From assembly GCA_021823875.1 (NCBI GenBank), contig JAKAMD010000013.1, forward strand, positions 1 to 21,655: a stretch of 21,655 nt of DNA, written 5' to 3'. Under the pieces are notes generated by a model. That model made no database searches. It was not told the origin of the DNA and saw nothing but the letters and a program-made list of their open reading frames with translations. A program made the translations under genes and the position numbers. Below are positions 7,133-14,916 of the stretch, piece after piece (positions within the stretch are counted from its first letter, which is position 1; each line of letters opens with the position of its first letter). The DNA comes from Pseudomonadota bacterium. Lineage in GTDB: Bacteria; Pseudomonadota; Alphaproteobacteria; Rhizobiales; Xanthobacteraceae.

Positions 7133-7163
7133 CCGGCTCGCCCGCTTTGGGCGGACGAGCCGG
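7133..7163. terminator. Strong hairpin between convergent genes, possible terminator
   Basis: CCGGCTCG (7133-7140) pairs with CGAGCCGG (7156-7163), and after one mismatch CCGC (7042 offset aside, 7142-7145) pairs with GCGG (7151-7154). No T-tract follows on either strand, so intrinsic termination is uncertain. It lies between the end of the hydrolase (+) and the amidohydrolase (-). Confidence 0.4.
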
Positions 7164-7172
7164 ACTGACCGG

Positions 7173-8150
7173 CTAGATCTTCAGCTTGAACAGTTTCACC
7201 GCGTTGTCGCGCCCGATCTTGGTGCGTTCGGGCTCGCCGATGGCGGCGTTGTCGAACCAGGCTGCCGCCTCATCCACCGCTTCGAACGGCCAATCGACCG
7301 AGAACATCACCCGGTCGGCGCCCAGTTCGGCGATCACACTGTTGAGCGAGGGCGTGTGGAAATTGCCCGACGTGGTGACATGGAAGTTCTTGCGGAAATA
7401 ATGCCCGACACCGTGACTGGCGGGATATTTGTGCGGCGCCTTCATCCAGCCGTTGCGGCCGTCGATGCGCCAGAGCTGCACCGGAATGCCTTCGCCGAGA
7501 TGACCCAGCACGATCTGCAAGCCCGGGCACTCATCGAACAGGCCTGAGCCAATCAGCCTGAGCGCATGCACGGCGGTTTCCGCGGCAAAGGCCCAATTGG
7601 GGCCAAGCATCCAGTTGTGTCCCTCGTAGAACCGGCTCCAACTCGGCAGCGGATTGCGCGGATGCAGATAGAACGGCACGCCGAGCGCCTCCACCGTGCG
7701 CCAGAACGGCCGGTACTGCGGCAGATCGTAATAGAGCACGCTGTCCGGCGTTCCGGCTTGCGAGAAGCCGTTGACCAGCGCGCCCACCATGCCGAGTTCC
7801 TTGACGCAGCGGGTGAGCTCGGCTGCGGCCGCCTCCGGGTCCTGCATCGGCAGGGCGGCGAAACTGGCGAAGCGATCGGGGCGCTTGCGCACGTGCTCGG
7901 CGCAGATGTCGTTGGCTTCGCGCGCCACCGCGATCGCGCGCGGCACATCATGGATCGCCTGAACGGCGGGCGCGTTGAGCGACAGGATCATCATCTCGAT
8001 CCCGTGCTTGTCCATTTCGCGCAGCCGGATGTCTTGCACATCGATGAGGCGCGGGCCGAGCTCGTGCCAGACATGCGAGCCGAAAACTTGCGAATCGCCG
8101 AGTGTCGCCTCGATGGCCAGATGTTCTTCCAGCGCGATCTTGCCTTGCAT
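7173..8150 (-). CDS. Amidohydrolase-superfamily decarboxylase, probable gamma-resorcylate (2,6-dihydroxybenzoate) decarboxylase
   Basis: The 325-residue protein matches the length and, from memory, much of the text of rhizobial gamma-resorcylate decarboxylase (327 residues), a metal-dependent non-oxidative decarboxylase converting 2,6-dihydroxybenzoate to resorcinol reversibly. Key residues fall where expected: Glu8 in the N-terminal MQGKIALEEH, His163 in FYLHPRNPLP, His217 in VLGHLGEG and Asp286 in MFSVDWPFE. Other shared stretches are MILSLNAPAVQAI, ALVNGFSQ, LYYDLPQYRPFW and HVTTSGNFHTPSLNS. The ATG at 8150 is chosen to match this N-terminus; ATGs at 8183 and 8180 would add about 11 residues, and no start has a strong Shine-Dalgarno. 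There are no resorcinol hydroxylase or ring-cleavage genes nearby. A different substrate (for example another hydroxybenzoate, or 5-carboxyvanillate-like) remains possible. Confidence 0.85.
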   Translation of the reverse strand: MQGKIALEEHLAIEATLGDSQVFGSHVWHELGPRLIDVQDIRLREMDKHGIEMMILSLNAPAVQAIHDVPRAIAVAREANDICAEHVRKRPDRFASFAALPMQDPEAAAAELTRCVKELGMVGALVNGFSQAGTPDSVLYYDLPQYRPFWRTVEALGVPFYLHPRNPLPSWSRFYEGHNWMLGPNWAFAAETAVHALRLIGSGLFDECPGLQIVLGHLGEGIPVQLWRIDGRNGWMKAPHKYPASHGVGHYFRKNFHVTTSGNFHTPSLNSVIAELGADRVMFSVDWPFEAVDEAAAWFDNAAIGEPERTKIGRDNAVKLFKLKI

Positions 8151-8224
8151 GGATGCGTTTTCCCGATTGTTTCCCGCCATCATGGAATGCCGCGGCGGCG
8201 TTTGTCAGTAGCATAGCGCGCAAC

Positions 8225-8249
8225 AAAAAAGCCGCCCGAAAGGGGCGGC
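8225..8249 (-). terminator. Rho-independent terminator of tRNA-Ala
   Basis: On the minus strand a GCCGCCC/GGGCGGC stem (8249-8243 with 8237-8231) with a 5-base loop is followed by six T (8230-8225). It lies 53 bases downstream of the tRNA. A smaller GCTCGC-GAA-GCGAGC hairpin at 8281-8295 lies between and could be a 3' trailer structure. Confidence 0.85.
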
Positions 8250-8301
8250 GCTTTCAGCTTGCTGCGGCTTATCAACGATAGCTCGCGAAGCGAGCGAAGG
8301 C

Positions 8302-8377
<76 letters not shown>

Positions 8378-8452
8378 TCCAGGGAACAGGATCAGTAGTC
8401 AGTTATTGCTCCGGATGCAAATGCCAATCCGGCGACCACCGATCCTGTGAAA

Positions 8453-8863
8453 TCAGTTCTCCTCTTCCTTCTCGATGCTCTCGCCGATGATGTCGCTCAC
8501 GTCGGCATCGCCTTCCTCTTCTTCTTCGATAAAGGCGGCATCGTCCAGGCTCTCGTCGATCTCGACGTCCTCGTCTTCGCCGACATCGGCGTCCGCTTCC
8601 GCGGTGACCTTCTTCTTGCCCTGGCTCTCGGCGTCGGCTTCCTCGAGCGAAACCAGCTCGACATCGGCCGCCTCGGGCGCTGCCACCTCGGCTTCCTCTG
8701 GGACCACTTTGGTGGCCGCCTGCTCGGGCCGCGCCCGCGGCGCCGGCGCGATCGGGACAATCTTGCCGGTATAGGGCGAGATCACCGGTGTCTTATTCAG
8801 ATCATAAAATTTGCGGCCGGTCTCAGGACAGACGCGCTTGGTGCCGAGCTCGGATTTGGCCAC
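8453..8863 (-). CDS. TIGR02300 family protein with acidic C-terminal tail
   Basis: This is a 136-residue protein of an uncharacterised alphaproteobacterial family. The conserved part is the N-terminus, KRVCPETGRKFYDLNKTPVI followed by SPYTGKIVPI, which reads like a degenerate zinc ribbon with a single Cys (Cys12). The remainder, from about residue 50, is highly acidic and probably disordered, ending in Glu/Asp runs. The GTG at 8863 follows GAGGAA with a 7-base spacer, which decides the start; the same frame is open further upstream but without family resemblance and overlapping aroA. It is divergent from aroA and upstream of the tRNA-Ala on the same strand. No function is known to me. Confidence 0.9.
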   Translation of the reverse strand: MAKSELGTKRVCPETGRKFYDLNKTPVISPYTGKIVPIAPAPRARPEQAATKVVPEEAEVAAPEAADVELVSLEEADAESQGKKKVTAEADADVGEDEDVEIDESLDDAAFIEEEEEGDADVSDIIGESIEKEEEN

Positions 8864-9026
8864 GGGCAAGGTTCCTCGAAAAGGGTCGCGAAATCGGTGC
8901 TTCACTTGGCTAGTTGCGGAGCCCCTGTCAATAGCGTGGATGCGGCCAAATTCGGGCCGGGCGGCAGGATGACGCCGCGCGCGGGCGCGTGGTAGGAGGG
9001 CGCGGCCCGTTAAGGATGAACCGCCC

Positions 9027-10358
9027 GTGACCGCCGAAATGACGCCGCTGACCGCCCGCCGCACCGGCCCCCTGCAGGGCCGCGCCCGCGTCCCGGGCGA
9101 CAAATCGATTTCGCACCGCGCCCTCATCCTGGGGGCGATGACCGTGGGCGACACCACGGTGAGCGGCCTGTTGGAAGGCGAGGACGTGCTGCACACCGCC
9201 GATGTGATGCGCGCGCTCGGTGCCCGGCTGGAGCGGGGCGAGGACGGCGTCTGGCACATCCACGGCGTCGGGGTCGGCGGTTTCATGAGCCCGGCGGCGC
9301 CGCTCGATTTCGGTAATTCCGGCACCGGCTGTCGGCTGGTGCTGGGGGCGGTGGCGGGCAGCCCGGTGACCGCCACTTTCGACGGCGACGCCTCCTTGCG
9401 TAAGCGGCCGATGCGGCGGGTGCTCGATCCCCTGGAAAAAATGGGCGCACGGGTGATCGAGGCGGCGGAGGGCGGCCGGTTGCCGCTCACCCTGCAAGGG
9501 GCGGCCGACCCGGTCCCGATCACCTATGAATCGCCGGTGCCCTCGGCGCAGCTCAAATCCGCGGTGCTGCTGGCGGGCCTCGCCGCGCCGGGCGAAACCA
9601 CGGTGATCGAGGCCGAAGCCAGCCGCGACCACACCGAACGCCTGCTCAAGCATTTCGGCGCCAAGATTGTCAGCCGGCCGCATGGCGCGCACGGCCGCCG
9701 CATCACCTTGCAGGGCCAGCCCGAGCTCGAACCGGCGCCGGTGCTGGTGCCGGCGGACCCGTCCTCGGCGGCCTTCCCCTTGGTGGCGGCGCTGATCGTG
9801 CCGGGCTCCGAACTGGTGCTGGAAGCGGTGATGACCAATCCGCTGCGCACCGGCCTGTTCACCACGCTGCGCGAGATGGGTGCCAATATCGAAGAACTGG
9901 AAAAGCGCAGCGATGGCGGCGAGGAAGTCGCCGACTTGCGCGTGCGCGCCGGCGCCCTCAAAGGCGTCGAAGTGCCGGCCGAACGCGCCCCGGCGATGAT
10001 CGACGAATATCCGATCCTGGCGGTGGCTGCCGCCTGCGCCGAAGGTGTGACGCGCATGAAAGGTTTGCAGGAGCTGCGCGTGAAGGAGAGCGACCGGCTG
10101 GCGGCGACTGCCGACATGCTGCGCGCCAACGGTGTGACGGTCGAGATCGAAGGCGACGACTTGATCGTGCACGGCAAGGGCAGACCGGCCGGCGGCGGCG
10201 AAGTCGTCACCCACATGGATCACCGCATTGCGATGTCGGCGCTGGTGCTGGGGCTCGTGAGTGAAAACCCGGTGCGCATCGACGATTCGGCTTTCATCGC
10301 CACCAGCTTCCCCGGCTTCGTCGATCTGATGCGCGGCCTGGGCGCGGATCTGACATGA
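9027..10358 (+). CDS. aroA: 3-phosphoshikimate 1-carboxyvinyltransferase (EPSP synthase), CP4-like class
   Basis: AroA transfers enolpyruvate from PEP to shikimate-3-phosphate, the sixth step of the shikimate pathway. The 443-residue protein has the PEP/S3P loop GDKSISHR (24-31), LDFGNSGTGCRL (93-104), KRPMRRVLDPLEKMGA, PSAQLKSAVLLAGL, the catalytic-Asp motif MIDEYP (Asp326), RVKESDR (351-357) and the closing DHRIAMS. Text resembles the Agrobacterium CP4 enzyme (class II) more than E. coli AroA. At the position where CP4 has Ala100, this protein has Gly99, the residue associated with glyphosate sensitivity. The GTG start follows AGGA at about 10 bases. It begins the aroA-cmk-rpsA cluster and overlaps cmk by four bases. 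Confidence 0.96.
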   Translation: MTAEMTPLTARRTGPLQGRARVPGDKSISHRALILGAMTVGDTTVSGLLEGEDVLHTADVMRALGARLERGEDGVWHIHGVGVGGFMSPAAPLDFGNSGTGCRLVLGAVAGSPVTATFDGDASLRKRPMRRVLDPLEKMGARVIEAAEGGRLPLTLQGAADPVPITYESPVPSAQLKSAVLLAGLAAPGETTVIEAEASRDHTERLLKHFGAKIVSRPHGAHGRRITLQGQPELEPAPVLVPADPSSAAFPLVAALIVPGSELVLEAVMTNPLRTGLFTTLREMGANIEELEKRSDGGEEVADLRVRAGALKGVEVPAERAPAMIDEYPILAVAAACAEGVTRMKGLQELRVKESDRLAATADMLRANGVTVEIEGDDLIVHGKGRPAGGGEVVTHMDHRIAMSALVLGLVSENPVRIDDSAFIATSFPGFVDLMRGLGADLT

Positions 10359-10993
10359 TCATTGCCATCGACGGACCGGCCGCTTCCGGCAAGGGTACGA
10401 TCGGCAAACAGCTCGCCGCCCATTACGGCCTCCGTCATCTCGATACCGGTCTGCTCTACCGTGCGGTAGCCAAGCAGGTGCTCGACACCGGCAGACCTCC
10501 CGACGATGCCGAAGCCGCTATCGCTGCCGCCAAATCGCTCGATCCGGCCCGGTTCGACGAGGCGGCGCTCAAGGCGCCGGCGATCGGCGAGGCAGCCTCG
10601 GTGGTCTCCGCCATCCCCGAGGTGCGCGCCGCGCTCATCAACTTTCAACGCGAATTCGCCGCCACGCCGCCGGGTGCGGTGCTCGACGGCCGCGATATCG
10701 GCACCATCATCTGTCCGCGGGCGGACGTGAAGATCTTTGTCACGGCCAGCCCCGAGGCGCGCGCCGCCCGCCGCGGCAAGGAATACCGCGCCGCCGGGCA
10801 ATCAATCGACGACGCCACCGTCCTCGCCGACATCCGCCGGCGCGACGAGCGGGACACCGGCCGCGCCATCGCCCCCTTGCAGCAGGCCCCGGACGCGCAC
10901 TTGCTCGATACCACGGATATGGATATATCCACCGCCATCCGGGCCGCCGTCGACATCGTCGAGGCCACCCGAGCGGGCCGAGGGCGCGGCTGA
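10355..10993 (+). CDS. cmk: (d)CMP kinase
   Basis: Cytidylate kinase phosphorylates CMP and dCMP using ATP for nucleotide recycling. The 212-residue protein carries the P-loop GPAASGKGT (7-15), the CMP-binding LDTGLLYRAVA (29-39), and DGRDIGT (111-117). The LID-region basic residues follow in RAARRGKEYRAAG, then DIRRRDERDTGRAIAPL, both typical. The ATG overlaps the aroA stop (ATGA), indicating translational coupling, and no separate ribosome binding site is evident. The order aroA-cmk-rpsA is widely conserved in proteobacteria. Confidence 0.97.
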   Translation: MIIAIDGPAASGKGTIGKQLAAHYGLRHLDTGLLYRAVAKQVLDTGRPPDDAEAAIAAAKSLDPARFDEAALKAPAIGEAASVVSAIPEVRAALINFQREFAATPPGAVLDGRDIGTIICPRADVKIFVTASPEARAARRGKEYRAAGQSIDDATVLADIRRRDERDTGRAIAPLQQAPDAHLLDTTDMDISTAIRAAVDIVEATRAGRGRG

Positions 10994-11062
10994 CCGCCCC
11001 TCGCTGTTGGAGGACAAGCCCCGCTCGCGTCTCTTCGTTTGGGCGGCCTGACCGAAACAATC

Positions 11063-11150
11063 GTCCGAAAGCACGGTTTTAGCGCCGGCCAGCCGGGATT
11101 CCGGTGGCCGCCAGAGGTCTTGCGGGACCTTTGGCCCGTGGTTTTCGGAC
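11063..11150 (+). promoter_or_regulatory. Structured rpsA leader RNA (three-way junction candidate)
   Basis: The 198-base cmk-rpsA gap contains a nested fold. An outer stem pairs GTCCGAAA (11063-11070) with 11143-11150 and, after a small internal loop, CACGG (11072-11076) with CCGTG (11136-11140). It encloses two hairpins: CGGCCA plus CCGG (11086-11096) with CCGG plus TGGCCG (11101-11110), loop GATT; and CCAGAGGTC (11111-11119) with GACCTTTGG (11126-11134), loop of six, with one G-U pair. No T-tract follows, so it is not a simple terminator. It ends 31 bases before AGGAG of rpsA. A role in autogenous control by S1, as known for the E. coli rpsA leader, is inference. Confidence 0.6.
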
Positions 11151-11191
11151 GTCATTTTCAACCCGCCGGCGCGCCGCAAACAGGAGATTTC

Positions 11192-12904
11192 ATGGCCATC
11201 GCTGCTGCACCCACGCGTGAAGATTTCGCCGCTATGCTCGAAGAGTCCTTCTCCCAGGGAGGCCTGCAGGAAGGCTCCGTGGTGAAGGGCAAGATCGTCG
11301 CCATCGAAAAGGACATGGCCGTCATCGACGTCGGCGCCAAGACCGAAGGCCGCGTCGCGCTGCGCGAATTCGCCGGCCCCGGCCGGCATGCCGATCTCAA
11401 GGTCGGCGACGAGGTCGAAGTCTATCTGGAGCGGGTGGAAAACGCGCTCGGCGAAGCGGTGCTCTCGCGCGACAAGGCGCGGCGTGAGGAAAGCTGGGGC
11501 AAGCTGGAAAAGGCCTTCCAGAGCAACGAGAAGGTCAACGGCGTCATCTTCAACCAGGTCAAGGGCGGCTTCACCGTCGATCTCGACGGCGCCGTGGCCT
11601 TCCTGCCGCGCAGCCAGGTCGATATCCGTCCGATCCGCGATGTCTCGCCGCTGATGAACGTGCCGCAGCCGTTCCAGATCCTCAAGATGGATCGCCGTCG
11701 CGGCAACATCGTCGTCTCCCGCCGCACCGTGCTGGAAGAGACCCGCGCCGAACAGCGCCAGGAACTGGTGCAGAACCTGGAAGAGGGCCAGGTAATCGAG
11801 GGCGTGGTGAAGAACATCACCGACTACGGCGCCTTTGTTGACCTTGGCGGCATTGACGGCTTGCTGCACGTTACTGACATTGCGTGGCGCCGCGTCAACC
11901 ACCCGACCGAAGTGCTGACCATCGGCCAGCACGTCAAGGTCAAGATCATCAAGATAAACCACGAGACCCACCGCATCTCGCTCGGCATGAAGCAGCTGCT
12001 GGATGATCCGTGGCAGGGCATCGAAGGCAAGTATCCGGTGGGCGCGCGCTTCAAGGGCCGCGTCACCAATATCACCGACTACGGCGCCTTCGTGGAGCTC
12101 GAACCCGGTATCGAGGGCCTCATCCACGTCTCCGAAATGTCGTGGACCAAGAAGAACGTCCATCCCGGCAAGATCGTCTCCACCTCGCAGGAAGTGGAAG
12201 TGCAGATCCTTGAGGTCGATCCGGTCAAGCGCCGCATCTCGCTCGGCCTCAAGCAGACCATGCGCAATCCGTGGGAAGTCTTCGTCGAGAAGTATCCGCC
12301 CGGATCGGTGGTCGAAGGCGAGGTCAAGAACAAGACCGAGTTCGGCCTGTTCCTCGGCCTCGACGGCGATGTCGATGGCATGGTCCACCTGTCCGACCTC
12401 GACTGGAAGCGTCCGGGCGAGCAGGTGATTGACGAGTACAAGAAGGGCGACCTGGTCAAAGCCCAGGTGCTCGACGTCGACGTGGAGAAGGAACGTATCG
12501 CGCTCGGCATCAAGCAGCTCGCGGGCGACCCGATGGCGACCGCCGGCGACATCAAGAAGGGCTCGGTGGTCACCTGCGAAGTGCTCGAGGTGAAGGAGGC
12601 CGGCATCGAAGTGAAGCTCGCCGGCACCGATCTCACCACCTTCATCAAGCGTGCCGACCTTGCCCGCGATCGCGGCGAGCAGCGGCCCGAGCGCTTCGCC
12701 GTCGGCGAGAAGGTGGACGCCCGCGTCACCCAGTTCGACCGCAAGACCCGCAAGGTTGCGGTCTCCATCAAGGCGCTGGAAGTCGCCGAGGAAAAGGAGG
12801 CGCTGGCGCAGTACGGCTCCGCCGATTCCGGTGCTTCGCTCGGCGACATTCTGGGCGCCGCGCTCAAGCAACGCGCCGGCGAGACCGAAAAGGCCGAAGA
12901 CTAA
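11192..12904 (+). CDS. rpsA: 30S ribosomal protein S1
   Basis: S1 binds mRNA on the 30S subunit and helps initiation on structured or weak-Shine-Dalgarno messages. The 570-residue protein contains six S1 (OB-fold) repeats at about 28-93, 113-177, 198-266, 283-353, 370-440 and 457-526. Repeats 3 and 4 share the hallmark NITDYGAFV (208-216 and 293-301). The start is the ATG at 11192, 5 bases after AGGAG (11182-11186); the frame is open upstream to 11039, but that stretch lacks a ribosome binding site and is occupied by the structured leader. A strong intrinsic terminator follows the stop. Confidence 0.98.
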   Translation: MAIAAAPTREDFAAMLEESFSQGGLQEGSVVKGKIVAIEKDMAVIDVGAKTEGRVALREFAGPGRHADLKVGDEVEVYLERVENALGEAVLSRDKARREESWGKLEKAFQSNEKVNGVIFNQVKGGFTVDLDGAVAFLPRSQVDIRPIRDVSPLMNVPQPFQILKMDRRRGNIVVSRRTVLEETRAEQRQELVQNLEEGQVIEGVVKNITDYGAFVDLGGIDGLLHVTDIAWRRVNHPTEVLTIGQHVKVKIIKINHETHRISLGMKQLLDDPWQGIEGKYPVGARFKGRVTNITDYGAFVELEPGIEGLIHVSEMSWTKKNVHPGKIVSTSQEVEVQILEVDPVKRRISLGLKQTMRNPWEVFVEKYPPGSVVEGEVKNKTEFGLFLGLDGDVDGMVHLSDLDWKRPGEQVIDEYKKGDLVKAQVLDVDVEKERIALGIKQLAGDPMATAGDIKKGSVVTCEVLEVKEAGIEVKLAGTDLTTFIKRADLARDRGEQRPERFAVGEKVDARVTQFDRKTRKVAVSIKALEVAEEKEALAQYGSADSGASLGDILGAALKQRAGETEKAED

Positions 12905-12939
12905 GCCTTTCCGGCCGCCGTTTAGCGGCTCGATAACCG

Positions 12940-12967
12940 AACCCCCGGGCTTGACCCGGGGGTTTTT
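12940..12967 (+). terminator. Rho-independent terminator of rpsA
   Basis: AACCCCCGGG (12940-12949) pairs with CCCGGGGGTT (12955-12964) around loop CTTGA, giving ten pairs, and is followed by T's to 12967. It lies 36 bases after the rpsA stop and separates rpsA from sppA. Confidence 0.93.
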
Positions 12968-13062
12968 CGTTGTGACATGAGATTGCCAAGCTTTGAGGCG
13001 CCATTCCGCCAAGCAGCCGCTTTGCGGCGCCGCCGGATGAACGGACTGAAAGGAGCGCCCCC

Positions 13063-14037
13063 ATGTCGCTCGATGCCGATGCCATCGTCGATCGCCGTCG
13101 TTTGCGGCGCAAGCTGACCTTCTGGCGCGTTGTTGCGCTGCTTGTCATCGTGCTGGCCATATCCGGCGCAGCGATCTGGGCCATACCGGGCGCGCGCCTG
13201 ACAGCAGGCGCCGGCAGCATCGCCCGTATCAGGATTCAGGGCCTGATCCGTAACAACCGTGACAGGGTCGAAGCGCTCGATCGCCTCGCCAAATCGAAGG
13301 TGCGCGCGGTCATCGTGCACATCGATAGCCCCGGCGGAACCACGGCCGGCTCCCAGCAGCTCTATGACAGTTTGCGCGCTTTGCAGGCCAAGAAGCCGAT
13401 GGTGGTGGTGGTCGACGGGCTTGCCGCTTCCGGCGCCTATATCGCGGCGCTCTCGGCTGACCACATCATCGCCCACGACACTTCGCTGGTGGGCTCCATC
13501 GGCGTGCTATTTCAGTACCCCAATTTCACTCAGGCCTTGAAGACGCTCGGTATCCAGGTGGAATCGATCAAATCGACGCCGCTCAAGGCGGCGCCCAGCG
13601 GTTTCGAACCCACCAGCCCGGAAGCCCGTGCCGCCGTCCAGGCGATCGTGCTCGATTCTTATGCCTGGTTCAAAAATCTGGTGCAGACCCGCCGTCATTT
13701 GGGCGACGCCCAACTCGCCGCCGTTGACGATGGCCGCGTCTTTACCGGCCGCCAGGGCCTGCCGCTCAAGCTCGTCGATGCGCTCGGCAACGAGCAGACC
13801 GCCCGTGATTGGCTCGCCAAGGAAAAGAAAGTGCCCGTGACCACCCCGGTTCGCGATTATTCGTTGGAGCCGCGCTTCAGCGATTTCTCCTTCCTGCATG
13901 TCGCCGCCTGGACCTTCCAGGCCGTGGGCCTTTCGGCCTTTGCGCAGCGCATCGAAGATTGGGGCGGAGTCCAGGCAATGGAGCGACTAAACCTTGACGG
14001 TCTGTTGGCGCTTTGGCACCCTCCGCTATCTCATTGA
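13063..14037 (+). CDS. sppA: Signal peptide peptidase SppA, short type
   Basis: SppA is a membrane-anchored serine protease that degrades cleaved signal peptides. The 324-residue protein has one N-terminal membrane segment (about 21-42, WRVVALLVIVLAISGAAIW) and a single S49 peptidase domain. The strand IDSPGG (87-92) precedes the nucleophile motif GLAASGAYIAAL with Ser123, and the general base is Lys175 in STPLKAAPSGFEP. Downstream motifs DGRVFTGRQ and LPLKLVDALG are typical. This is the roughly 36-kDa single-domain form rather than the 67-kDa E. coli form. AAAGGAG lies 6-7 bases before the ATG. ihfB starts 20 bases after the stop, so the two are probably co-transcribed. Confidence 0.95.
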   Translation: MSLDADAIVDRRRLRRKLTFWRVVALLVIVLAISGAAIWAIPGARLTAGAGSIARIRIQGLIRNNRDRVEALDRLAKSKVRAVIVHIDSPGGTTAGSQQLYDSLRALQAKKPMVVVVDGLAASGAYIAALSADHIIAHDTSLVGSIGVLFQYPNFTQALKTLGIQVESIKSTPLKAAPSGFEPTSPEARAAVQAIVLDSYAWFKNLVQTRRHLGDAQLAAVDDGRVFTGRQGLPLKLVDALGNEQTARDWLAKEKKVPVTTPVRDYSLEPRFSDFSFLHVAAWTFQAVGLSAFAQRIEDWGGVQAMERLNLDGLLALWHPPLSH

Positions 14038-14057
14038 GCGGGCAGGGCTGAAGGGTC

Positions 14058-14354
14058 ATGATCAAGTCTGAACTGGTGCAACGTATCGCCTCGCAGAACC
14101 CGCACCTCTACCAGCGTGACGTCGAGAACATCGTTAACGCGATCCTGGGCGAGATCACCGCCGCCATGGCGCGGGGCGATCGCGTCGAATTGCGCGGCTT
14201 CGGCGCCTTTTCGGTCAAGCACCGGCCGGCCCGCACCGGCCGCAACCCGCGCACCGGCGCCCACGTCTCGGTCGAGCAGAAATCGGTGCCGTTCTTCAAG
14301 ACCGGCAAGGAAATGCGCGAGCGGCTAAACAAGGGCGAGGAGACGGCGGGCTAG
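14058..14354 (+). CDS. ihfB: Integration host factor subunit beta
   Basis: IHF is a heterodimeric nucleoid protein that bends DNA sharply and assists sigma-54 promoters, replication and recombination. The 98-residue product shows the HU/IHF fold: MIKSELVQRIASQNPHL, helix DVENIVNAILGEITAAMARG, the arm base RVELRGFGAFSVKHRPARTG, and the intercalating Pro64 in GRNPRTG. The beta-subunit type is supported by the PHLYQRDVE start and by its position after rpsA/sppA, where ihfB (himD) normally lies. The only ribosome binding site is a close AAGGG before the ATG. Confidence 0.96.
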   Translation: MIKSELVQRIASQNPHLYQRDVENIVNAILGEITAAMARGDRVELRGFGAFSVKHRPARTGRNPRTGAHVSVEQKSVPFFKTGKEMRERLNKGEETAG

Positions 14355-14379
14355 TTTTCTCGCACCGGCTCCCCTATTG

Positions 14380-14451
14380 GTCATGCCCGGCCTTGTGCCG
14401 GGCATCCGCGTTTTGGAGACTGCCCTTGCAGGGAGACGTGGATGGCCGGGC
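14380..14451. repeat. REP-like interspersed palindromic element
   Basis: The element begins GTCATGCCCGGCC, continues with TTGTGCCGGGCATCC and ends with GTGGATGGCCGGGC. The two ends are partly inverted copies, and the left arm itself forms a GCCCGG/CCGGGC hairpin. It resembles the left end of the element at 4681-4806. It fills the gap between ihfB and the LapA gene. Confidence 0.65.
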
Positions 14452-14508
14452 GAAAGGCGCGATGCGCCGTCTTTGCCTGAGAAGATCCGGCCCTGACGAG
14501 GTAGGTCC

Positions 14509-14862
14509 ATGTTCCGTAAGATCGTCGCCACCATCATGCTCGTTCCGCTGGCCGTGATCATTGTCGGCTTCGCGGTGGCCAACCGGCAGACGGTGACGGT
14601 TTCCTTCGATCCGACCTCGGCGACCAATCCGGCCTATGCGGTGCACTTGCCGCTGTTCATCGTGATCTTCGTCATCCTGATCGTCGGCGTCATTGTCGGT
14701 GGCGTGACCGCCTGGCTCAACCAGGGGGCCTGGCGGCGCACCGCGCGGAAGCTCGATGCCGACATGCGTGCCTTGCATGATGAAATCGAGGCCCTGCGCC
14801 GTCGCGAGCCCGCCCCGGCGGAAAGGCAGCCTTTACCGGTCATCCCGCCGCCCACCTCCTGA
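14509..14862 (+). CDS. LapA domain (DUF1049) inner-membrane protein
   Basis: This 117-residue protein has two membrane segments, about residues 5-25 and 46-68, followed by a short coiled-coil-like helix (WRRTARKLDADMRALHDEIE) and a Pro-rich tail. The motif ANRQTVTVSFDP between the segments is the LapA/DUF1049 signature. E. coli LapA works with LapB in control of LPS synthesis; whether the alphaproteobacterial protein does the same is not known to me. GAGGT lies a few bases before the ATG at 14509. Its position between ihfB and the trp genes is common in Rhizobiales. Confidence 0.88.
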   Translation: MFRKIVATIMLVPLAVIIVGFAVANRQTVTVSFDPTSATNPAYAVHLPLFIVIFVILIVGVIVGGVTAWLNQGAWRRTARKLDADMRALHDEIEALRRREPAPAERQPLPVIPPPTS

Positions 14863-14916
14863 CGGTGCCGCGACGACTTTGCGGCGTCGAAATTAGGCGC
14901 TAGAACGCGCCCCATC

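Noticed and set aside
8411..8432. CCGGAT...ATCCGG hairpin between the TIGR02300-type gene and tRNA-Ala
   Set aside because: Only six outer pairs with a large loop and no T-tract; not enough to call a terminator.
8926..8931. Perfect TTGACA on the minus strand upstream of the TIGR02300-type gene
   Set aside because: No acceptable -10 element is present at 16-18 bases, so a promoter is possible but not supported.
11039..11191. N-terminal extension of rpsA in the same frame
   Set aside because: AGGAG stands directly before the ATG at 11192, the extension has no family resemblance, and its DNA forms the structured leader.
10802..13012. Very long open frame on the minus strand (736 codons) opposite cmk and rpsA
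   Set aside because: It lies exactly antisense to rpsA, has a composition explained by GC-rich third positions of the plus-strand genes, and resembles no family. Similar antisense frames cover lptB, rpoN, aroA, trpB, trpA and accD.
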